A program made the translations under genes and the position numbers. From the NCBI GenBank assembly GCA_900544885.1, contig UQWU01000049.1, positions 1 to 12,210 of the forward strand: a stretch of 12,210 nucleotides of DNA, given 5' to 3'. Origin of the DNA: an uncultured Phascolarctobacterium sp. (lineage in GTDB: Bacteria > Bacillota > Negativicutes > Acidaminococcales > Acidaminococcaceae). Within the stretch, counting starts at the first letter, position 1; each line of letters begins with the position of its first letter. This document shows positions 5,866 to 12,210 of the stretch, piece by piece. The notes below the pieces were generated by a model. That model saw only the letters and a list, made by a program, of their open reading frames with translations. It was not told the DNA's origin and ran no database searches.

Positions 5866-8118
5866 ATGCTTAAAGAAACGCTAAATATCACAGGTATGAG
5901 TTGTTCTGCCTGTTCAGCACGTATCGAAAAGGTACTAAATAAAATACCTGCTATACAACAAATCAGCGTTAATCTGCTGACAAATAGTGCTATTATCGAA
6001 TATGACGAAGCCCAAATAACTCATGCCGAGATTATTACCCGCATCCATAAGCTTGGTTTTGATGCAGAATTCCGTCAAGAAAAACAAATACAAACACCTA
6101 ACCCTCAAAACAACCTAACGGAAAATTTACAGCACCAGAAAAAATTACTGTTGCTAGCCATCAGCTTTACCCTACCTCTAGTTTATCTCCATATGGGCAG
6201 TATGTATAAATGGCCTCTGCCTGATATTGTTTTAGGACAGGAAAACATTTTGCTTAATGCTTTATTGCAATTCTGCTTATGTCTACCAGTTCTCATCTGC
6301 GGTAGTCACTATTTTACTAATGGTCTACGTAATCTTTACCAACGGTCACCTAATATGGATTCCTTAATTGCCATCGGTAGCGGAGCTGCCTTTCTATATG
6401 GTCTTTATGGTCTCTTCGGCTTAGCCTATGCTTTTGGTCACCAGGCAATATCTTTAATCCCCGTCTTTAAGAATGCCTTATATTTTGAATCTGCCGCTAT
6501 GATCGTTACCTTAATCAGTTTAGGCAAATTTTTAGAATCCAGAGCTAAAAGTCATACCTCGGATGCCATAACTGCCTTAATGCAGCTCACACCTCCTCTA
6601 GCCTTAGTCGAGCGTCATGGTGTGCAAGGTGAAATTCCTGTTGAAGATGTAGTACTCGATGATATTATTATCATAAAATCAGGAGCCTCCGTTCCTGTGG
6701 ACGGTATTATCATTGAAGGAAATTGCAGTATCGATGAAAGTATGTTGACCGGTGAAAGCTTACCGCTAGAAAAAAATTGTGGCGATAAAGTCACCGCCGG
6801 TACTATCAATAAAAGCGGTTATTGTAAAATCAAGGCTACTGCCATAGGCAACGATACCACTTTAGCGAAAATTATTGCTTTAGTCAGCGAAGCAACAGCT
6901 ACTAAAGCCCCTATTGCTAAAACAGCAGATAAAATCAGCGGAATTTTTGTTCCTGTCATCATTATTTTGGCAGTTATCAGCGGTAGTGCTTGGCTTCTTG
7001 CAGGCTATTCCTTAAATTTTGCACTTACAATTGCTATCTCGGTTCTTGTTATTTCCTGCCCCTGTGCCTTAGGTCTAGCTACACCCACGGCGATTATGGT
7101 CGGTATGGGACAAGGTGCCAAAAACGGTATTCTTATCAAATCGGCAACAGCCTTAGAAACAGCGCATAAAATCGATACTGTTGTTTTCGATAAGACCGGC
7201 ACCATTACTAATGGAACACCCACTGTTACCGATATTCTACCGCAAAAAATTACTGTTGCTGAGCTTTTAGCCTTGGCTGCCGCTTTAGAGCAGCTTTCCG
7301 AGCATCCTTTAGCACAAGCTATTGTACAAGCCGCAGAAGCTAAATCCTTGCTTATTCCATCAGCGATTGCTTATAAACAGCACCCTGGACAAGGCATCAC
7401 TGCCACCATCAACAATATTCCTTATGCTGCCGGCAATGCAGCCTTAATGGCAGCACACGGCATCAGCATTGACAAGCAACAACAGCAAAACCTAGCCCAT
7501 GCAGGAAAAACTCCCTTATATTTTTCCCGTGAGCAAGAATTATTAGGCTGTATAGCCTTAGCTGATACAGTTAAGACGACTAGTCCGGCTGCAATTAGTG
7601 CCTTAAAGCAACTGCAAATTAAAACTATCATGCTGACAGGCGATAACCAGCTAACAGCGGAAGCTATTGCTAAGCAGGCAGGTATCGAAGAAATCTTTGC
7701 TCAGGTATTACCGCAGGATAAAGCAAGCATTGTCCGTCAGTTGCAAGCTCAAGGTCATCTTGTAGCTATGGTCGGCGACGGCATTAACGACGCTCCTGCT
7801 TTAGCAGCTGCTGATGTTGGTATCGCTATAGGTACAGGTACTGATATTGCCCTCAAAACTGCGGATATGGTCTTAATCAAAAATGACCTGACCGATGTAG
7901 TCAAAGCCATTAGTCTCAGCCGTAAAGTCATGAGAAATATTAAAGAAAATCTTTTCTGGGCTTTTATTTACAATACCATCGGCATCCCCTTAGCCGCAGG
8001 AGTTTTTTATATAACACAAGGCTGGTTGTTAAATCCTATGCTGGCTGCCGCAGCTATGAGCTGCAGTTCCGTTTCCGTTGTCAGCAACGCATTACGTCTG
8101 CATTTCACTAAATTATAA
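5866..8118 (+). CDS. copA: Copper-exporting P1B-type ATPase CopA
   Basis: An integral membrane pump that uses ATP to drive Cu(I) out of the cytoplasm. It has 750 residues. The order is: one N-terminal heavy-metal-binding domain with GMSCSAC (C13, C16); transmembrane helices from about 93; the actuator motif TGES (295-298); the intramembrane copper site CPC (398-400); phosphorylated D442 in DKTGT; the SEHPLA motif (H480, P481) typical of heavy-metal pumps; TGDN (591-594); and GDGINDAP (637-644). The last helices carry Y702-N703 and MSCSSVSVVSNALRL (731-745), the YN and MxxSS signatures of the Cu(I) subgroup. The start is the ATG at 5866, because AAGGAG (5851-5856) precedes it; an in-frame GTG at 5842 lies before that ribosome site. 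copZ follows 18 bases on, in the same transcript. Confidence 0.97.
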   Translation: MLKETLNITGMSCSACSARIEKVLNKIPAIQQISVNLLTNSAIIEYDEAQITHAEIITRIHKLGFDAEFRQEKQIQTPNPQNNLTENLQHQKKLLLLAISFTLPLVYLHMGSMYKWPLPDIVLGQENILLNALLQFCLCLPVLICGSHYFTNGLRNLYQRSPNMDSLIAIGSGAAFLYGLYGLFGLAYAFGHQAISLIPVFKNALYFESAAMIVTLISLGKFLESRAKSHTSDAITALMQLTPPLALVERHGVQGEIPVEDVVLDDIIIIKSGASVPVDGIIIEGNCSIDESMLTGESLPLEKNCGDKVTAGTINKSGYCKIKATAIGNDTTLAKIIALVSEATATKAPIAKTADKISGIFVPVIIILAVISGSAWLLAGYSLNFALTIAISVLVISCPCALGLATPTAIMVGMGQGAKNGILIKSATALETAHKIDTVVFDKTGTITNGTPTVTDILPQKITVAELLALAAALEQLSEHPLAQAIVQAAEAKSLLIPSAIAYKQHPGQGITATINNIPYAAGNAALMAAHGISIDKQQQQNLAHAGKTPLYFSREQELLGCIALADTVKTTSPAAISALKQLQIKTIMLTGDNQLTAEAIAKQAGIEEIFAQVLPQDKASIVRQLQAQGHLVAMVGDGINDAPALAAADVGIAIGTGTDIALKTADMVLIKNDLTDVVKAISLSRKVMRNIKENLFWAFIYNTIGIPLAAGVFYITQGWLLNPMLAAAAMSCSSVSVVSNALRLHFTKL

Positions 8119-8136
8119 ATATAGGAGGTTTTATTT

Positions 8137-8343
8137 ATGCAAAAGACTATTACCATCAGCGGTATGCACTGTCAGCACTGTGTTCAAGCTGTTCAGGACG
8201 CTTTAAAAGAAGTAGCAGGTGTAACTGCTGTCCAAGTAAATTTAGACGCTCAAAACGCCATTGTCGAAGGCAATGATTTAAACAATGCCGCTTTACAAGA
8301 AGCCATTGAAGATATCGGCTTTGATGTGGAAAAAATCGACTAA
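8137..8343 (+). CDS. copZ: Copper chaperone CopZ (heavy-metal-associated domain)
   Basis: A 68-residue soluble protein consisting of one ferredoxin-like heavy-metal-associated domain. The Cu(I) site is GMHCQHC (C12, C15) in the first loop, and the C-terminal IEDIGFDVEKID matches the family. Such chaperones carry copper to the N-terminal domain of CopA, or to a copper-sensing regulator. The gene has a strong ribosome site (TAGGAGG) and lies 18 bases after copA, so the two are co-transcribed from the copA promoter. Confidence 0.95.
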   Translation: MQKTITISGMHCQHCVQAVQDALKEVAGVTAVQVNLDAQNAIVEGNDLNNAALQEAIEDIGFDVEKID

Positions 8344-8354
8344 AACTTGTAAAC

Positions 8355-8388
8355 AAAAAAGGAGAGAGCAATTGCTCCCTCCTTTTTT
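8355..8388. terminator. Bidirectional terminator between copZ and the MATE gene
   Basis: AAAAAAGGAG-A-GAGCAA pairs with TTGCTC-C-CTCCTTTTTT, a near-perfect palindrome with one mismatch, giving a T-run on both strands. It serves the convergent copZ (+) and MATE (-) genes, and overlaps the MATE stop codon by two bases. Confidence 0.9.
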
Positions 8389-9739
8389 ATATGCTCTTTA
8401 CAATACTATTTTTCTTTTCCAAAACTTTAATAAAATAATGATAGCTGACAAAAACAAATACCGCACAACTTACCCAAGCAATGGATTCAGCCATACATAC
8501 ACCGATAAAGCCAATGGCCTCGCTAAGATAAATAGCTGCTAATGAACGCATAACTAACTCAATAACACCGGAACTCACAGGAATCATACTAATACCCATT
8601 CCCTGACACGCATTACGGTATATAAAAATCTGACTCAGGAAAAAGTACGACGGCACCGTATATAAAATATAGAGATGAGCAGAACGCATAACCTCATCAG
8701 AAGGATTATCTAAGAAAATCATAATAATCTCTTCTCCAAAGAAGAAAATCGTTACAGCAGCCAATAAGCTAAAGCCCAGACTAAGATAAGAACATTTTAC
8801 AACCGCCTCACGAATGCGGTCAAAACGCTTAGCGCCAAAATTCTGTGCAGTAAAAACAGCCATAGCAATACCAAAGGAAATCATTGGCTGTAACGCTAGC
8901 TGTTCAATACGTACTGCTGCAGTAAAACCGGCAATTTGCTGACTACCGAACTTATTACATACAGCCTGTACAATAATAATACCGGCACCAAGCACAGAAA
9001 ACTGTACTGCCATAGGAAGTCCCATACGCAAATGTTCCCAAGCCTCATGCCAATCTAAATTAAAATCCTTACAGTCTATATGTAATTGCGGAAAATACTT
9101 ATAGATATACCATAAGCACAGAATAACGGAAATAGCTTGAGCCGCCACTAAAGCCCAGGCACTGCCAGGAACCCCCCAACCAAAATACATAATAAATATC
9201 AGAGCTAAAATAATATTAATAATCGTACCGATAATCAAGAAATATAAGGGCGTTTTACTATCCCCTAAAGAACGCATAATACCAGATAAAAGATTGTACC
9301 CCATCATCGGCATCAGACCATCAACAATAATCATGACATAAGCATAAGCATCATTTCTTAATTCCTGAGGAATATTCATTAAATCGAGAATAGGATGAAT
9401 ACATAAATGCATTATTCCCATAATGATAAAGACAAAAATGATACTTAAAAATGTACTAGTACAAATACTCCGACGCATACCATTTAAATCATCCGCACCA
9501 TAACGCTGCCCCGTGACCACGGTAAAACCATTGCTTAAACCGATAGTCAATACTACAGCCATCATAAACAGCGGTGACACAGCACCGACTGCCGCTAAAG
9601 CGTTGACGCCGATAGTACGGCCAACGATAATAACATCAGCAATATTATATAGCTGCTGAAAAACATTGCCAATTAACAGCGGTATTACAAAGGGAATAAG
9701 CAGCTTTAGCGGATTTCCCTGTGTCATATTCTTTAGCAT
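8387..9739 (-). CDS. MATE-family multidrug/toxin efflux transporter
   Basis: A cytoplasmic-membrane exporter of the MATE family, which couples Na+ or H+ entry to expulsion of cationic drugs or metabolites. It has 450 residues and about twelve hydrophobic helices in two homologous halves, the normal family size. Recognisable parts are IPFVIPLLIGNVFQQLYNIAD (15-35), VGRTIGVNALAAVGAVSP (39-56), a SGIMRSLGDSKTPLYFLI segment closing the first half, and the second-half counterpart RNACQGMGISMIPVSSGVIELVMR. The start is placed at 9739 because GGAGG (9745-9749) lies five bases upstream; the frame extends to 9793 but without a ribosome site and through a terminator. The substrate cannot be read from the sequence. 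It faces the copper operon but runs in the opposite direction, so a shared role is not implied. Confidence 0.92.
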   Translation of the reverse strand: MLKNMTQGNPLKLLIPFVIPLLIGNVFQQLYNIADVIIVGRTIGVNALAAVGAVSPLFMMAVVLTIGLSNGFTVVTGQRYGADDLNGMRRSICTSTFLSIIFVFIIMGIMHLCIHPILDLMNIPQELRNDAYAYVMIIVDGLMPMMGYNLLSGIMRSLGDSKTPLYFLIIGTIINIILALIFIMYFGWGVPGSAWALVAAQAISVILCLWYIYKYFPQLHIDCKDFNLDWHEAWEHLRMGLPMAVQFSVLGAGIIIVQAVCNKFGSQQIAGFTAAVRIEQLALQPMISFGIAMAVFTAQNFGAKRFDRIREAVVKCSYLSLGFSLLAAVTIFFFGEEIIMIFLDNPSDEVMRSAHLYILYTVPSYFFLSQIFIYRNACQGMGISMIPVSSGVIELVMRSLAAIYLSEAIGFIGVCMAESIAWVSCAVFVFVSYHYFIKVLEKKNSIVKSI

Positions 9740-9765
9740 ACAAACCTCCAACAATATATATTTAT

Positions 9766-9799
9766 GGAAAAAGCAAGGCGCATGCAAATGCACACGCCT
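9766..9799 (-). terminator. Rho-independent terminator after the FAH-family gene
   Basis: On the minus strand a stem of about ten pairs (AGGCGTGTGCA / TGCATGCGCCT, with two G·T pairs) is followed by a T-rich tail GCTTTTT. It lies between the FAH-family gene and the MATE gene, making them separate transcription units. A possible MATE promoter (TTGCAT, 17 bases, TAAATA) overlaps it. Confidence 0.65.
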
Positions 9800-9820
9800 T
9801 TCCTAAGTCTTATAACAAAA

Positions 9821-10585
9821 CTATTCTTTGATTACGCGATTAGTAATAGAACCGATTCCTTCGATTTCTACCTTTACTTCATCGCCTTCACCCATTACGC
9901 CAAAGCCCATAGGAGTGCCTGTCAAAATCAAATCACCAGCATCCAAGGTAAAACTATGAGAAATATAGCTTAAAATTTCATACGGACTATACACCATATC
10001 ACTAGTACGTGCTTCCTGCTTTAATACACCATTCAGCCACAATTTAATGGATAAATCGCTGGGATCAAGTTCAGTTTCCAGCCAAGGTCCTAAAGGGCAG
10101 AAAGTGTCAAAGGATTTACAACGCAGCCATTGTCTTTCTGTACGTTGCAGGTCACTGGCAGTAACATCGTTAGCACATGTATAACCCAAAATATATTTAT
10201 GTACATCCTGCGGATCTACATTTTTCATTTTGTTCTTAATAACAATACCTAGCTCTGCACCATAAGCAATCTCATCTACCTGCTTAGGCCAGATAATATT
10301 AGCACCGGTACCGATAACAGTGTGGGCAGCTTTCGCAAAAATGCTCGGTTCATGAGGAATTTTCACACCAAACTCATCTGCATGCTTTTGGTAGTTAAAG
10401 CTGACACAGATAATTTGTTTTGGTACGCACGGAGCTAAAAGTGTTACTTCATCCATCAGATAAGTTTCATCGGTAATCTGCCAATAAGTTTCCAAAGAAC
10501 CATATACACAACGGATTACTTTTCCATCAATAAAGCCGATGTGTTTATTTCCTGTTCTTTTATCTTCAAAGCGCACGCATCTCAT
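9821..10585 (-). CDS. Fumarylacetoacetate hydrolase (FAH)-family enzyme
   Basis: A predicted cytosolic enzyme of the FAH fold, a family that includes acylpyruvate hydrolases, oxaloacetate decarboxylases/tautomerases and homoprotocatechuate-pathway isomerases. It has 254 residues: a short N-terminal strand domain, then the catalytic domain. Family landmarks are CVSFNYQKHADEFG (60-73), PSIFAKA (80-86), AYGAELGIVI (107-116), GYTCANDVTASDLQR (134-148, with ligand-type D140), KSFDTFCPLGPW (157-168) and LTGTPMGFGVM (222-232). In most relatives the Mg/Mn site begins E-x-E; here the first position is G109 and only E111 remains. The start is the ATG at 10585, seven bases after GGAGG; an in-frame GTG six bases earlier overlaps that ribosome site. 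It overlaps the upstream phosphatase gene in an ATGA junction, so the two are translated together. The substrate is unknown. Confidence 0.9.
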   Translation of the reverse strand: MRCVRFEDKRTGNKHIGFIDGKVIRCVYGSLETYWQITDETYLMDEVTLLAPCVPKQIICVSFNYQKHADEFGVKIPHEPSIFAKAAHTVIGTGANIIWPKQVDEIAYGAELGIVIKNKMKNVDPQDVHKYILGYTCANDVTASDLQRTERQWLRCKSFDTFCPLGPWLETELDPSDLSIKLWLNGVLKQEARTSDMVYSPYEILSYISHSFTLDAGDLILTGTPMGFGVMGEGDEVKVEIEGIGSITNRVIKE

Positions 10586-11370
10586 TTGCACTCCTCCATA
10601 ATCTGCATTGTCCTCTTTTTAAAATATACGGGCTGTAAGCCACATTCTTTAGCAAAATCTAGTGCTTTATCTAATCGTCTGCCGATATGCTCTACATAAT
10701 GAGCATCACTACCTAAAGTACAGTAACGTCCCCCCAGCTCATGATAACGCTTATACAAGGGTAAAAGGCCGGCAACAGCAGCTGCATCGTCTAATCTGCG
10801 GGTATTGATTTCTAAAGGTAAATTTTTCTTAATTAAACCTTTAAATAACTGATCGAATAATAACGGTGCATCTTCTAAATGCAATTCACGTTCTGTGCCA
10901 CGATAGGGCCAATAACGACAAATATAATCAATATGTGCAAAAGCATCAATATCACGTTCCTGCTCTACGCAGATAATTGCATCGTTTAAAAATTCTTCTA
11001 CTACCTCTTGGCGTGTACGATTTTGGTAGCAGACTGCTTCATATAAATCACGTCCTCCTGCACAATGAATTGAACCAAGAACATAATCAAAATCACGTTT
11101 TGCCACAACAGCATTATCCGCAACTGCAGTATGTGTCTGCATACCAATTTCTATGCCTATAAGCACGTTTTCATTAATAAACGGTAGGAAACGGGCAAAA
11201 TATTCATCTATATCAAATGTAAACGCCGTCGGATTAGTCGGATAATCATAATCCCAATGTTCCGTAACAATCATGCCTACTTGAGCAGCTTGAGCGGCTG
11301 CTACTGCATCAGCAAACTCCATATGACTATCGCAGGAATAATCACAATGCATATGGGTATCAAACAGCAT
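10582..11370 (-). CDS. PHP-domain phosphatase, histidinol-phosphatase-like
   Basis: A predicted metal-dependent phosphatase of the PHP superfamily, 262 residues. The whole protein is one PHP barrel with its metal ligands in place: H6 and H8 in DTHMHCDYSCD, E37-H38 in TEHWD, E74 in GIEIG, H102 in GSIHC, H146 in AHIDYICRY, and D222/H224 in GSDAHY. This pattern and length match HisK-type histidinol-phosphate phosphatases, the penultimate step of histidine synthesis, but no other histidine gene is nearby and many PHP proteins have other substrates. It is the first gene of a two-gene unit; its stop TGA overlaps the ATG of the FAH-family gene. AAGGG lies ten bases before the start. A promoter is visible upstream. 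Fold certain, substrate uncertain. Confidence 0.88.
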   Translation of the reverse strand: MLFDTHMHCDYSCDSHMEFADAVAAAQAAQVGMIVTEHWDYDYPTNPTAFTFDIDEYFARFLPFINENVLIGIEIGMQTHTAVADNAVVAKRDFDYVLGSIHCAGGRDLYEAVCYQNRTRQEVVEEFLNDAIICVEQERDIDAFAHIDYICRYWPYRGTERELHLEDAPLLFDQLFKGLIKKNLPLEINTRRLDDAAAVAGLLPLYKRYHELGGRYCTLGSDAHYVEHIGRRLDKALDFAKECGLQPVYFKKRTMQIMEECK

Positions 11371-11395
11371 ACTTTCACATCCCTTCGCAAAATAT

Positions 11396-11423
11396 ATTGT
11401 ATCAAATTGATGTGAAAAATCAA
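11396..11423 (-). promoter_or_regulatory. Promoter for the PHP/FAH gene pair
   Basis: On the minus strand TTGATT (11418-11423) and TACAAT (11396-11401) are 16 bases apart, located 26-53 bases upstream of the phosphatase start codon. Confidence 0.65.
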
Positions 11424-11443
11424 TAAGTGAACAAAAATATCAC

Positions 11444-11481
11444 AAAACTCCTTTAATGCCACAAAGCACTAAAGGAGTTTT
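11444..11481 (-). terminator. Rho-independent terminator of the lipoprotein gene
   Basis: A perfect 12-base stem AAAACTCCTTTA/TAAAGGAGTTTT encloses a 14-base loop that can itself form three TGC/GCA pairs. On the minus strand the stem ends in TTTT. It begins five bases after the lipoprotein stop codon. Confidence 0.85.
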
Positions 11482-11486
11482 ATAAA

Positions 11487-12053
11487 TCAATGTTTCTTAA
11501 ATTCAATCAAAGTTCCATCAGGTTTAAATTCACCATTATATTCTTCTCGTTCGCTTTCAGCGTCAATTAAAACAGTCCAATTGCCACGCCAGAACCGATA
11601 AGTAGCTTGTGTTTTTACTTTCACATCTTTTTTATCTTTTACTTTATCTTGCATTGTTTTGTAGATATCAGATAATTTATCAAAATGCAAATCTTTCATT
11701 AGAATAATATTATCAGCCATATTTCCTTCACCGGTAATTTTGACAGCAGAAGGAGCACCCCATTGTCCTTTAGTATATTCATAATGGTCAACATTTTCCG
11801 TACCTGGCTGAACTACATCTAAAAAAATAAAATTGCCTATATCTTTATTCCAACCAACAACAACATCCTGGAAAATATATACATCTTTTCCCTTGAAAAC
11901 CTTATTATTCTGTAATTCATCCATAGCCTTGGTTAAGGCACCTGGATCGCTAACAATATTTTTATCACTAGAGCTGCTCACCGAACTGCTACCACACGCA
12001 GTCAACATCATTGAAATCATTAACATCATAACGAGGGCTAAAATTTTTTTCAT
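11487..12053 (-). CDS. Secreted lipoprotein, unknown function
   Basis: A 188-residue predicted lipoprotein that I cannot assign to a named family. The N-terminus is a classic lipoprotein signal: MKK, a Met/Leu-rich hydrophobic core (4-16), and the lipobox LTAC with the modified Cys at C20. A Ser-rich linker (21-29) tethers the mature domain to the membrane. The rest is a soluble mixed alpha/beta domain, rich in Lys and Asp, with aromatic strands such as YIFQDVVVGWN (59-69), FIFLDVV and TYRFWRGNWTVLIDAES. Residues 110-150 (ILMKDLHFDKLSDIYKTMQDKVKDKKDVKV) look helical and charged. GGAGT just upstream of the ATG fixes the start. It has its own terminator and no partner gene in the window. Localisation is confident; role unknown. 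Confidence 0.85.
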   Translation of the reverse strand: MKKILALVMMLMISMMLTACGSSSVSSSSDKNIVSDPGALTKAMDELQNNKVFKGKDVYIFQDVVVGWNKDIGNFIFLDVVQPGTENVDHYEYTKGQWGAPSAVKITGEGNMADNIILMKDLHFDKLSDIYKTMQDKVKDKKDVKVKTQATYRFWRGNWTVLIDAESEREEYNGEFKPDGTLIEFKKH

Positions 12054-12210
12054 AAAATCAACTCCTTGCCGGGGAATCCCCTTTATTTAAGATAAATTTA
12101 ACATAAGCTCATCTTATTAGTGCACTAGTCAACAAATTTTAGACACAAATCATAAAAAAATATACAACAAAAAATTATCTGTTAGTCAGATATCCGTTCG
12201 TAATGCAACT
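12054..12210 (-). promoter_or_regulatory. Upstream region of the lipoprotein gene, rich in dyads
   Basis: This non-coding stretch should hold the lipoprotein promoter, but no -35/-10 pair with good spacing stands out. It contains GGGG-AAT-CCCC (12071-12081) just upstream of the ribosome site, an ATAAG/CTTAT dyad (about 12103-12117), the perfect ten-base palindrome TAGTGCACTA (12118-12127), and TATCTG/CAGATA (about 12176-12192), which on the minus strand is followed by a T-run and could be a weak terminator of a gene beyond the right edge. Confidence 0.4.

Noticed and set aside
8156..8542. Open frames of 70-85 codons on either strand across copZ and the end of the MATE gene
   Set aside because: They overlap well-identified genes in other frames, and the region between holds only a terminator.
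9740..9793. N-terminal extension of the MATE protein to 9793
   Set aside because: The extra 18 residues run through the terminator of the neighbouring gene, lack a ribosome site and do not resemble a MATE N-terminus.
1..12210. CRISPR array, prophage or a new multi-gene defence cluster
   Set aside because: No regularly spaced repeats and no phage structural or integrase genes were seen; defence-related content is limited to the nuclease and vsr.

Overview
The window looks like a piece of a low-GC, Gram-positive-related bacterial chromosome, probably an anaerobic gut-type Firmicute; Negativicutes would fit, but nothing here fixes the taxon. Supporting signs are strong GGAGG ribosome sites, sigma-A-like promoters, CCA-encoding tRNA genes, many rho-independent terminators and the protein families present. 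Most of it is ordinary core sequence, with an accessory patch at the left end.

Left end (1-2600, AT-rich, accessory). The 3' part of an IS30-family transposase enters from the left edge, and its terminal repeat ends about ten bases from the stop codon of a Sau3AI/MutH-type restriction endonuclease gene (minus strand, 503-1981). A Vsr-type mismatch endonuclease gene (2073-2516, plus strand) diverges from it across a 91-base gap. Together these are the remains or one half of a GATC-type restriction-modification and patch-repair locus. The expected cytosine methyltransferase is not in the window; it may lie beyond the IS element. By hand count the whole window holds only twelve GATC sites, well below what its composition predicts.

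Middle (2556-5757, core). A bidirectional terminator closes the accessory patch. On the minus strand follow serS (seryl-tRNA synthetase) and, upstream of it, a thioredoxin-reductase-like flavoprotein that has lost its redox CxxC and its NADPH motifs. A good promoter drives that gene leftwards; a second good promoter 43 bases away drives a five-gene tRNA operon (Lys-CTT, Glu-TTC, Val-TAC, Asp-GTC, Phe-GAA) rightwards. A terminator, a 54-residue two-helix membrane protein and another terminator follow.

Right half. A copper-export operon, copA (P1B-type ATPase) and copZ (metallochaperone), has its own promoter rich in inverted repeats. It meets a MATE-family exporter head-on at a shared terminator. 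Further right, all on the minus strand, come a PHP-domain phosphatase translationally coupled (ATGA overlap) to a fumarylacetoacetate-hydrolase-family enzyme, and a lipoprotein of unknown function with a dyad-rich upstream region.

No CRISPR array, prophage or clearly new multi-gene system was found. The points most worth a second look are the orphan Sau3AI-like nuclease with GATC depletion, the Vsr protein lacking all four zinc ligands, and the flavoprotein without its redox motif.
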